NCBI GenBank assembly: GCA_001986395.2
Contig: MQVO02000017.1
Span: 434,001-498,000 of the forward strand
Direction of reading: 5' to 3'
Length of the DNA: 64,000 nucleotides
Source of the DNA: Irpex lacteus
Lineage: Eukaryota > Basidiomycota > Agaricomycetes > Polyporales > Irpicaceae
The notes under the pieces were generated by a model. It ran no database searches and was not told the origin of the DNA. It saw only the letters and a program-made list of their open reading frames with translations. Shown piece by piece: positions 11,025-21,900 of this stretch. Made by a program: the position numbers and the translations under genes. Numbering within the stretch: position 1 is the first letter of the stretch; every line of letters begins with the position of its first letter.

Positions 11025-14000
11025 GACGTTCGTGTCACTGGTCAGCAGCATGTCTACTCCTCTCACTAGGGAGAGTGTGAAGAGGGGATGTAGGGGACGA
11101 CCGACAGGATGGGAGCAGGGGAGAAGAGAGCTGTAACAGAGAGTGGCCGCGAGAAACGACGAAACGACGTGATATTAGTTCACATCGATTCCCGTGGACA
11201 ACGGTTTTCACCGTGCGAAAGGAAGTCAGTCCACGAGGCCATCTTCGTACGATGTCGTTGGGGCGTGGGTCACACCGACGATATGCATGGCCTCAGAGTC
11301 TTCGAGGCAATGCTCCTTCAGCCACCTCCCTCCAACCGTCAATTCCCGCTCACAGCCGCAAACACGTACGCTGCGCCGTATCGAGCATTAGTATGCCCAC
11401 AAATGTACTGTCTCTGAAGAAACATCTCTCGTCTGCGTACACTGGCCGGAGTGAGAAGCGTCTTTGACTGTCCAAGTCACCTTGATTTCCATCTGCGAAG
11501 TGCCTATCAAAGCGTGTCAGATAGCTCTTGTACTCCGGTTTATCAAGGCAATTCTCATACCGCTTTGACTGCATGTAGTTTGCGCCACTACCACGTGGAA
11601 GTCAGAGGACCAAGACACGTTGTGCAGGCGTGCATCGCAGTATCATGCACGGACGTTGAAGTTTCCGCGTAAGTGCCTGCAACTTCCGTTTGGACGGCAA
11701 GTGAAATGTGTGCACAAGCCGCACGATTCGTGCGTGCATCTAATGAACAGACGAACCAGTTATGAGCTGCGTACGCCCGGATCCGCGGATCGTTATCTGA
11801 TGGTTGTGTCGACTTTTCGTGTGTGCGTTCAACGTGGAGGAAATTGAATGCGAGGATATGGAGGCGACGATAGGGCGGGGCTGTGTCCATGGAACGAATG
11901 AGTAGTCGAGACACATCTGATATCATACCTAGACGACAGAAAGCTGTTAGATACATGTACGACTCACGAGTAATGGAAGACATGCATGCTACGAGATGCG
12001 TTGGAGCTGATTCAGGTGATTCCGTCCTTAGGTGAGTGGTCCACTTTTGTGTTGCGGCGGTAAGAGGCGATGCTCGGATACCAAAAGTGGCTGGTATCCG
12101 GCCATGCCAACACTTACGATGAGACGCACCAGGTATGTATTCATTCCGCTAGCGTCGTTGGCGTAAGATTAGTCATGATCAATGGCTAGACTTCGGTGAA
12201 CCCACGTTTCGCAAGCACCCCTACCCGTCTCGAAGCCGGCTTCCCATCTCTCGACACCACTTGCGCTTTCACTAAACCCATCATCCACCGCCATTTCAGG
12301 AACGCTTCGACCTCACGAAGGTTGCTTTCCGGGCATTCACGCCAACCAAAGGTCGGGATGAATGAACGGGAAGGACGTGCAAGAGGCGACTCCGAGGGAA
12401 AGAAAAACGCAACGATACGGGTGTGCGCTCCGGGCACACAACGGTTCTGGGATGTTGAGAAGAGAGTAGCGGCCGAGTGGCGTATCGAGAGCTGCAGACA
12501 TTGCCCACGACCTCTGACGTCTGATGGAGTCAAAGACCTGTGAAGCAAGATCGAACGAATGAACGAGTGACGTACCGAGAAGCACCTTGAGGGTCCTATC
12601 GATATCTCTTGAAGCACATATGTATGCCAGCACAACGCACGGATTACCTCCTAAGGATCCAGTCCTCCTCGTGCAATTTCCCGGTAGATCTTGACAGACT
12701 GCGAAGTGGATGCACGGTCAGTTATCTTCTGCTTGTGCACTCGGCGGTCATTGGCTTGCGTAAGTTTGGATATCTCACAGTTAGTGATGATGTTTATGGC
12801 CTGGATATTGAGTAGAGAATCGGTTTGAAATGGGAGAGTGGGCTACCGGCCAGAACGACAGATGGAGGTGCCAGTGGAGTAAGGACGATAAGGAAGTAAG
12901 CGCCTCATAAGTAAGGACATAAGGCTCTGGCTTACCATAGTAAGAGCTGTTTGTTACATGGGTTCAGACTCCGCAATACAAGCGCCAGTTAATTGCTTAC
13001 CCGTGTGCGGATGTGTTATCAACGACCACCATCACCATCGTCAAATGCTTTACAACTAGATATACCGTTTTCGTGCGACAATCCACATCCACTTCGAATA
13101 TCTGGCCGCACACGCTTTTGCAGACGAGGTACAAGACACGCCCGCCGACATCTTTCCGTCCGTTCTCATCGTTCCTGTCGACAATTGTCAACGTGGACGA
13201 TGAGGAGGGATGGAAAGATGGTTCGACTGAGACGCTACGATAAACGGAAGGGAGCGGACTTCAGGCTAGATGAGGAGGTCCAGATATTCTTCGGATAACA
13301 AGGCATCTTGTGAGCTGATGGTTGAGAAATCGCGGACGGTGTGTGGGTCGTGTTTTCTGTGTCCGCGAACAAATGACTAACTGTGGTCCCCGTAGTTCGC
13401 AAGCGTAGGATGCGTCTTCTTCGAACGCCATTCTCGGAATACGTAACCTCACTTTCATTAGCTCGACATCGTCGTCGACCTTCGTCTTTCCGGGCTTTAT
13501 TGGTCCGAGGTCTCATTGGAAGCTGTCGCCGATTGCGAGGCATAGTTCGATACTGATACAGATGGAAACCAATGGCGGTAGAACTACTGATGGAGCGTGT
13601 AGGGAGATGAGGTGAGAGTGCTAGGAGCAGCTGAGTGTCGGAGGTACGTTCGTTCTCCTTGAAGACATGTCTCTCGAGCTCTGTGGCTTTCGTAGCGACG
13701 GCGGGCTACCTCAACCCTATCATCGAGATTCGACCTAGCCCTATCGACTGGTATCCTTTCGCTCTCTCCCTTGACCATGCTCCCGTCAACACATCGCCTT
13801 GCCTTCGTGTTCCTCACAAGATAGCCTCTCACTGTCGTACCTCCCCTCTCCCTTCATCCTCGCATCCCAATTCACTCGACCACTGATATCGCCTGTCCAT
13901 CAACTCGTCGACTCGTCGCATCTGTGAAGATCCTGCCTTGAGCCTATGGTGTACGAAACCGATGTGCGCGTCCATTGAGCTCAACGTCTCGCGTTTTGCG

Positions 14001-15339
14001 TGCGCCGTCAGTACACTCGGTCTCTGGGTCTCTTATTCGGGCCTCTTCACTTCTGTCACCGCGATCGTCCACCGATCACACGTCGATCACCTCTCGATCA
14101 CCCTTCGATCGCAGCTGGTACGCACCCATGAACACCATGCAAGATGCAAGATACATCGGGAAGCTTGCGGATCCCGGCCCAAGTCCAGCGATACCCGACT
14201 TTTCCCTTAATATACCACGACATCCATAAAGCCGATATCAAGCTGGTTCTCGAGCCATTTCGAGTCACGAGTGCACGCACCGTGGTATGCTAGCTTCTAA
14301 TTTGTGACCAGCCGTGCTTACCGAGAGCGTTCATCTAGGCAGTCAACTTTCTCCGATATCGACGCTCAAGCCTGCAGCTGCAGAGAATATCGTGGTAGCT
14401 CGTGATGCTGGCCACATATCTCATTGCACGTGCGTACCATCACTAGAGTGGAAATACATGGTGCGCCGATATTCACTAGTCCGGATACCTAACGTACCTG
14501 TCATAGAATATCGAAACCGATGCAGGAATCCTGCATGGCCCTCAGGCCTCAGGACTGACGTCTTCGCGGGCTGAGAAGAGTGGAAAGGTCTGTCAAGCAA
14601 TAGTGCAGCACGTATATCGGTGGTACGACTCACCACTACAACCGTTCGCCCTCTGCCAGTGACGAATCTAGATATGTAGGTCGATAGCGAAACGAACACG
14701 CGAAGGCTGTCAAAGGTGTGGTAGCGCTAGAAATATGTCTGTCGAAGCGGTGGTCATGCTCCGACACGTCTCGTTCGAGATTCGAGAGATAGCTGCGCAG
14801 GACTTGCTTCGTATGAGCATGCAGACCTTCCTGACCATCAGCACGTCACATGCATGCAGCAGAGGCTTGAGTCGTATCATTTGGCGGTACTCAAGACCTC
14901 GAGTTTTCACTCTAAGTCCACGATCGCGAAGTGTAGCCGCGGGCATACTGGCCATCCGAAGCTCACTTGAGAGTATGAAGAGGCAGAATCCGAGTCCGCA
15001 GACGTTCGAATGCATTACGCATCGATGGCAGAGGTTGGAGCAAAGAAGCAAGTGCGCATACATTTGAAGATTATATTTGTATAGTCCCGAGTACATGATA
15101 TATGTTATCCAACTGTTATGCGATGATCATCAATATCTTGTGCGATGCAGTACATATGAGAAAGCGTGAGATAGACTAGACGTGCCACGTCAAGTTCGTG
15201 ATGGCGGCGGGGGTAATAGCGATTTCGAAAATGCAGCACTCATCTGCTACGGGACAATCGACAATACGTATATACTTGGCCGCGGCCAGGCCCGTGGCAG
15301 ACTCGGAGACGGAGACTCCCGTTATGTGCTGTGTGTTGG
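11025..15339. repeat. Upstream region of F-box copy 2 and start of unit 3; no intact gene
   Basis: Segment 11160-11985 is nearly identical to 28480-29390 in unit 3, except for a 108-bp local duplication there. The minus strand of 12330-12186 reads EVEAFLKWRWMMGLVKAQ and onward to a stop; the unit 3 counterpart (29745-29640) has stops, so I treat this as a relic exon. The next unit anchor is at 12966. Segments 13580-14300 and 14420-15339 match unit 2. The last bases before 15340 are the left flank of the retrotransposon. Confidence 0.55.
11493..11560 (-). other. Conserved intron-like segment, copy 2
   Basis: 68 nt, GTATGA at the 5' end and TCGCAG at the 3' end on the minus strand, containing GAGCTATCTGACACG and TGATAGGCACTT. 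The 3' end lies 469 nt upstream of the F-box copy 2 start codon. Confidence 0.6.
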
Positions 15340-15715
15340 TGTGACCGGGCACTTTGGTCAAACACTTAGCGCTCGTCTCACGTGGAATTTACCGATTATT
15401 TTGCATTTTGTAGTTAACTCTCGGCATGAGCAAACCTCATGTTCGCCTCATGCCTCTTGTGTTAAGTAGCTGTACCACGTAGAGAATATCATCTTCTTTT
15501 TCGCACATTCCGTCTTCGCTGGAGCTTCGCTCGCGAAGGCACTGCGAGAGACGATCTACTCGAACTTTATCTCGTCGTCGCGGCTAACTACGCGAGCGAC
15601 GATCTACTGCCTAAAGAGGCAGTCGTACTTCACTCACACCTCTGGTTCCTGGCGTCCGCCGGACGACTCACGGTCGATCCACCCAGATCTGAGACTGCTC
15701 GCGTCGAGCGTCACA
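15340..15715 (+). repeat. 5' long terminal repeat
   Basis: 376 bp, TG...CA ends, no base difference seen from the 3' copy at 26267-26642. It contains a short palindrome CTTCGC-TC-GCGAAG near 15524-15540. No TATA box is evident. An 8-base word CACCTCTG at 15637-15644 is complementary to bases across the LTR/leader junction. Confidence 0.95.
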
Positions 15716-15721
15716 GAGGTG
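15637..15721 (+). promoter_or_regulatory. Candidate self-priming pair at the LTR/leader junction
   Basis: CACCTCTG (15637-15644) is the exact reverse complement of CAGAGGTG (15714-15721), which covers the last two LTR bases and the first six of the leader. No convincing tRNA 3'-end complement directly follows the LTR. In Tf1/sushi elements the first bases of the transcript fold back on a primer-binding site in this position, and those elements also have one Gag-Pol ORF. The transcript start is not visible from sequence, so this is a hypothesis. Confidence 0.35.
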
Positions 15722-15947
15722 GACACACTGGGAAATCGACCGTACCGGCCGACAATAGAACCACCAACTTATCATCATTTCATCCAACATCACTACCACG
15801 GACAACCGCGACTCGCCAACGAACGAGGATTCTTGGGATCCCGCTTATCGATTACTCAGACTACGTATTATAAAGGAGTTCTGCGACAGCCTGTTCGCGA
15901 ACCACGAAGAGTCGCGTCGTCAGAGGGAACTCGAAGCGAGTACCAGC

Positions 15948-18900
15948 ATGGCTCAGAACGCTCAGTCGTCTGGTAACTTCTCCCCATCCGACGGACAGTC
16001 TCGCACACCATCCAGACTACCTCCCACTCCGACGGTCACCCTACCGGGGTCCCTTGGCGAACACTCCTTCGTCGCGGACTCCCGTCGACGTCAACTTCTG
16101 ACTATTCAGGAGGAGACTTCCGCTCAGGCCAGAGCCGATCAGGAGGAAGTAGATCAGGAACTGGCAAGGCTGGACGAAGTAGAGGACGTGGAGGAGGACC
16201 CGTCGAAGTCTAGGGCGGAGATGCTGTATGAGGAGTACGTCAGGGACGGGTCAACCCGAGTAAGCCTCAAACAAGAAATTTCTCAGTACGTTAATCGCCA
16301 TCGCTGGGACCCGACCGACATCGTGGATTACGGTACAGCGATCGGAGCTCCCAACCGTACCCGTTTCGCGCTACGACCTCCCATCCTTCGCGCCCTGGAC
16401 AGGGTGTTCCACAGCCTACAAACCTTGCTCGCCAACTTAGCCCGCGAAGTTCCAGCGCGGAGGGCTCGCAACAACTATCACTATCTGCTCGACCCCAAGG
16501 GAGACATGCTGCCCGTACTTAGGGGAGCGAACTCTCTCGCGGAGCTCTCGGGAGCTTGGGAGATCCTTCGGGAGAGGCTGGAGAAAGGAAGTAAGTTTGT
16601 CGCTCGATATCTGGAGGAATCCAAGGGAGCCCAAAACATAAGCTCCCCGACCTCCACGCTACCCGAGGCCTACTTGCCTTTCCAAGAAAACGCGATCCCT
16701 GACCAACGTATTCGGGAGTATAAGGCGATGATTCCGACTCACCAGAAGGACGAACTCGCGCCTGCTGATGTCCTCGACCTCGCCAGGCCACTGGAGGATC
16801 TAATCGAGGTACCTGAGCAGCTCAGGCAAGCGTTCCCTCCTCGGGAGCCTGAGGTAGCTCCAAGGGCCTTCTCGTACAGGATCAACGGCGAGCAACAGGA
16901 CATGTCACACTATAACCGTACCAGCTACGGAGCTTACGCGGCGGGATTTGCAGTGCCAGCTGGCTATCAGCCGGCGGAATCGATTAGCACAGCCATGTCG
17001 CGGAAGAACCGTACGAGGACTCGCAACACGAACTCCAACGCCGCAGCTCCTGCTCCCTCCGTCCAGCTAGACGAAGCTGGCCCTTTCCACAACGCTGACT
17101 GGTCGCAACTTTACTCCTCGACGGCACGAGTAGAGTACCGAGGGACGGAGGAGCAAGCTGGGCGTGCTCCACGTCCTCTGGAAGCTCCCGACGTTCAGGC
17201 AGGAAACGTTCTCCACGGGTTAGCCTCGACAATCGCGCCTCCTCGAGCCCCGGTCGCAGGACCAGCGGTCACGAGAGTGGCACCCGCGGGACCTCCTACT
17301 GAAGACGCTTACGCGTTAGGAATGGTGCTCCCCCGCTTCGAGGTGAATGCGTCCTCCAACGATCCAGGTAGGGATTACGTCGACTCTCAACAGACTCGGG
17401 CTAGTACTCGGAACGTTCCAGCTCCTGCGTTGTCCGCTGGACGAGGTTTCTTTGGGTCGAGAGCTCCACAGGCCCCGGTCGAGGAGACGGTTCCGTTCGG
17501 AGCGACACATTCTCCCGATTCAGGGAACCAGTCATCGAGAGGACCGCCTGCGGGTGGAGGATCCCCGGGGAGAGGACCACCTGGCGGAGGACCCCCAGGA
17601 GGAGGATCCTCTGGAGGAAGACCACCCGGAGGACCACCTGGAGGATCACCTGGAGGAGGCCCACCGTTCGGCGGAGGCTATCCAGGGGGACCGCCTGGAG
17701 GAGGCCCACCGTTCGGCGGGGGCTACCCAGGAGGACCACCGGGAGGAGGCCCACCGTTCGGTGGAGGCTACCCAGGAGGACCACCCGGTGGAGGTCCACC
17801 GTTCGGAGGAGGATACCCTGGTGGTCCCCCCTATCACGGAGGGGGAGGAGGACCTCCGCCGGGAGGACCAGGGGGGCCAGGAGGACCCTACGGAGCGTGG
17901 ATACCACAGCAGAACGGGCAGTGGGATCCACAATTCCAGATGCCTACGGCTCTAGTTCCCCAGATTAAGCTAGGGCATACCATCGACTCCGCCATACCCA
18001 TCTGGGACGGTCTCGGATCCACCGCTCTCGAATGGTTCGCGTGCGTACAAGAATTCGCCGGCGCCGGGGGTTACATCCCTTACCAATTAGGATACCACCT
18101 TTGGAGCCGCTTAGAGGAAGGTTCGGGCGTACGCTCGTGGTTCCAGGGGCTCACCCCGGACTGGAAAGCCTGGATGCGACGATTCTACCTAAACTTCTTG
18201 GTAGGCGTAGAGCAAAACTGGCTAGGACTCACTTGGAGGCAGGATCGCAGTGCTGAGTACGCGGTTCAATCTTTCAGGCAACACGGTCACTCCCGCGAAT
18301 CCCCATCCAAGTTCATCCAGCGGCGACTTATGTTCTCCCGTCTCCTCTACGCTGACCTCGTCGGCACTCCGGAAGAGGTCAGAGAAGTTATGAGAGCTAC
18401 GCCCGTCGCCTGGAAGAACATCCTGAATTCAGACCAGATGCCTTCCGTCATGGCCCTGCAGACTAGGGTAGTGGAAATGGAACCTCAGCTGCTAGCGGCC
18501 GCCGACCCAGTGCATTCTATCAGCTTCTCTAAGGACCAGTTCGCGCGCTACATGAGGGAGTACCTTCGAGAGAACTCCGACTCACGAAACGTTCGTCATC
18601 GAGTAGCCCACATCGCGTCCAGCAACCAAGCCGACAACTACGCTCCATTCGACGCCGTCGTCGACTGGAACGTACCGTCGGAGGATGTAGCGTACGTCGA
18701 GCGTGACGGCGCAGATTCCGCTAGCACCAACTTCAAGGACGAATCCCCTCTCGTCGTCGAATGCTTTGCCATAGCCAAGAAGAGGCAGCGCCCTCCTCCC
18801 AAGGATGGCTACCCCTTTAAGAAGCGAGACGAAGTGGTCTCCCCGTTGCGACCTCCCCCTTCTCCATGCAAGTGTTGCGGCAGCGACAAGCATTGGGATA

Positions 18901-21900
18901 AGGAGTGTCCTTGGTATAATCTGTGGGAGAAGAAGTTCGGCAAGTCGAGAGTTAGAGTAGCGAGAATTGCGGGTACAGCCGCGGAGGAAGAGACATACGA
19001 CAGCATGTATAATAACGCGTTCGAAGAATTGATCACGCAAGCGTGCCATTCCCTCTACCTTGAACCCGCCGTGAAGTCAGCTCGTTTTGCGTACGCCCAA
19101 CTCATGGAGGCTTACGAGGCAGCTCAACCCCAACCTCGAGTCCGTGAAGCTAACGCTACCTCTAAGAACGCATCGGCTCCCGTACGTAAACCAGCCAGAG
19201 TAACGATTGAAGAGGTACCCGAAGACTTCATAGCCTTACCGACCGCGTCCACGTACCTCATAGAAGACGCAGAAGGAGCTGGAGTTGCGTACCCGCTGGT
19301 ACCTAGCGAACGTAAGTCGTCTTCGGAAGATGCACGCCCCAGCAACAGGGAGGCTGCTGACCCGTACGACGCCGACGATGACGGGAGACCGACTCAGGAG
19401 GGCGTAAACTGGGTTAAACCGAGGAGATACAAGCCGAGTGGGTCGTCAGCTCTAGGGGTATCCGTTCTGTCGCTGCAAGGGCATATCAATGACATCAACG
19501 AACCTGCGACTGACCTACGACTTGACTCGGGCGCGGACATCACACTCATATCTGCTGAGTACTACGCGAAATTAGCCAAACCCCCTAAGTTGAGAACCGG
19601 GAGGAAGATGGATCTTTGGCAACTTACAGACAGAAAGTCGAAGATAGAGGGCTATATCGAGGTGCCTGTCTTCGTGAAGAGCAAGACGGGTGAGCTGGTG
19701 GGACTTCTAGCCGAAGCGTACGTCGTACCTGGTATGAACGTACCCATTCTACTAGGCGAAGATTTCCACTTGGCGTACGAACTTACCGTCGCTCGTCATG
19801 TGGAGTTCGGCACGACCGTGTCGGTGGCCAACTCAGGGTGGCAGTTCGAGGCGAAGGGCGTACAGAGACCAACTTACCCAGAGCTCACTCCGGACCCTTC
19901 CCGCTTGGCGTCGTTCGTTCGAGCAAAGCTCCACCGGAGGAACAGGAACCGTCGATGGAGGAAGGCTAAAGCCAGCCAGAGACACTCCCAGTCTGCACTG
20001 GTCTCCGAAGACGTTCGGATACCTCCTCATACGTGTGTGAACGTGCCAGTCCTGGGCCCCTTCGAAAAAGCCGGCACCTGGCTCGTCGAGAAATCGATGC
20101 TGGGCGACGACCGTGTAGCCCCGTTGGTGATCCCCAACGTGCTAATCGAATCAGCGTACCCTCGAGTACCGGTTGCGAATACTACGACCAAGACGCGTTG
20201 GCTGCGCAAGGGCGAGGTACTAGCGGAGCTCCGCAACCCCGACGAGTACTTCGACAAACCAGGCGACGTGAAGCAGTGGACAGAAATGTCCATAGCTGGT
20301 CACAGAGTCGCAGCGCTGGTACGAGCAACACGCGAAGCCCGGGACGAGGAATCGACAGCAGATCGAGTGTTCTGGGTGAAGGACGACGGGAGTTGCGTGG
20401 AGGTACCTGTGAGGGAAGCCCAGACAGCAGAATCCGAGGATGAGAAAGGGAAGGAAGTACCGGTGTTGGAACCCGACGAAGAATGGGGACCAAAGACAGC
20501 AGAGGTTCCGGATCCCACGATTTACCCGTCAGAGAAACTGGAGGAGTTGATCGACGTAGCTGAACTACCTGAGGAACTTAGACCTAGAGTCTGGGAGATG
20601 TTGCGTCGTCGAGTCAAGGCGTTTGGGTTCGACGGTCGACTCGGTCACATGGAGACCAAGTGTCGGATTCGAACAAAGGAGGGCGTCCAGCCCATTTCGG
20701 TACCGATGTACGCTAGCTCTCCAGCAAAGAAGCAAGTGATCGACGCCCAGATAAACACTTGGTTCGCGCAAGGCGTGATCGAACCCTCGCAGAGTCCATG
20801 GGGGGCCCCGGTCGTCATCGTCTACCGCAACGGCAAGGCCAGGTTCTGCGTGGATTATCGGAAACTGAACGCGGTTACGATACCAGACGAGTTTCCCTTA
20901 CCTAGACAAACTGAAATCTTGTCAGCTCTCTCCGGAGCACAGGTTCTCTCGTCCCTCGACGCACTCTCAGGTTTCACTCAGATCGAGCTAGCCGAAGAGG
21001 ACGTTGAGAAAACAGCATTCCGCACTCACCGAGGACTGTTTCAGTTCCGCAGAATGCCGTTCGGCCTAAAGAACGGACCCTCGATCTTCCAACGCACGAT
21101 GCAGAACATCTTGGCTCCTTACCTCTGGCTATTCGCGCTGGTCTATATCGACGACATAGTAGTCTACTCCAGAAACTACGAGGAACATCTATCTCACCTC
21201 GACAAGGTCCTAGAAGCCATCGAACGTTCAGGACTAACGCTTTCCCCTAAGAAATGCCATTTGTTCTATAGTTCTATACTTCTACTCGGCCACAAAGTAT
21301 CTCGCTTGGGGCTCTCTACGCACGAGGAAAAAGTGAAGGCGATTAGCGAGCTACAACGACCAACAAAGGTAGCGGAACTGCAAACCTTTTTGGGAATGAT
21401 CGTATACTTCTCGGCTTTTATACCATACTACGCCGACCTCGCTGCGCCCCTATTCAAGCTGCTGAGGAAAGGAATCGCCTGGAGGTGGGGGCCAGAAGAG
21501 GAGGAAGCGTTTGAAGCCGCGAAAGCCGCACTGGTAGCAGCCCCGGTACTCGGCCACCCCATCGAAGGTCGACCCTATCGCTTGTACACGGACGCCTCTG
21601 ATGTAGCCATCGGCTGCTGCCTACAGCAAGTGCAGCCTTTGCAAGCTAAGGATCTGGCGGGGACGAAGGCGTATGAGAAGCTCGCCAAATCGTTCGAAGA
21701 AGGAGCGAGTGTACCGAGATTCGTTACGAAGTTGTCGTCGAAGATCGAGGACCACGCATTTGAGGACATCTGGGGGAAAAGCCTGGATGAAACTACGGTG
21801 CATGTAGAACGCGTCATAGCGTACTGGTCACGGACTTTGAAGAGTGCAGAGACGCGATACTCCGCGACCGAACGGGAAGCACTGGGGGCGAAGGAAGGCC

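Larger units (their letters stand above)
5671..12965. repeat. Tandem segmental duplication, unit 2
   Basis: Defined between two occurrences of the anchor sequence (about 5671 and 12966). It holds F-box copy 2 and the spacer sequences described separately. Unit length is 7.3 kb, compared with about 6.1 kb for unit 3 once its two transposon insertions are subtracted, and 6.2 kb for unit 4. Boundaries are by eye and only mark a shared landmark, not a proven junction. Confidence 0.7.

Noticed and set aside
15716..15735. tRNA primer-binding site after the 5' LTR
   Set aside because: TGGACACACTGGG begins five bases after the LTR and would need a tRNA ending in GTGTGTCCA, which I cannot match to a known one; the self-priming pair fits better.
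17658..17837. Regularly spaced repeat resembling a CRISPR array
   Set aside because: The 45-bp units are directly adjacent with no spacers, encode a peptide repeat in frame and lie in a eukaryotic retroelement.
17347..17955. Long overlapping frames on both strands inside gag
   Set aside because: They are by-products of the GC-rich Gly/Pro repeat and lie within a well-supported 2686-aa frame.
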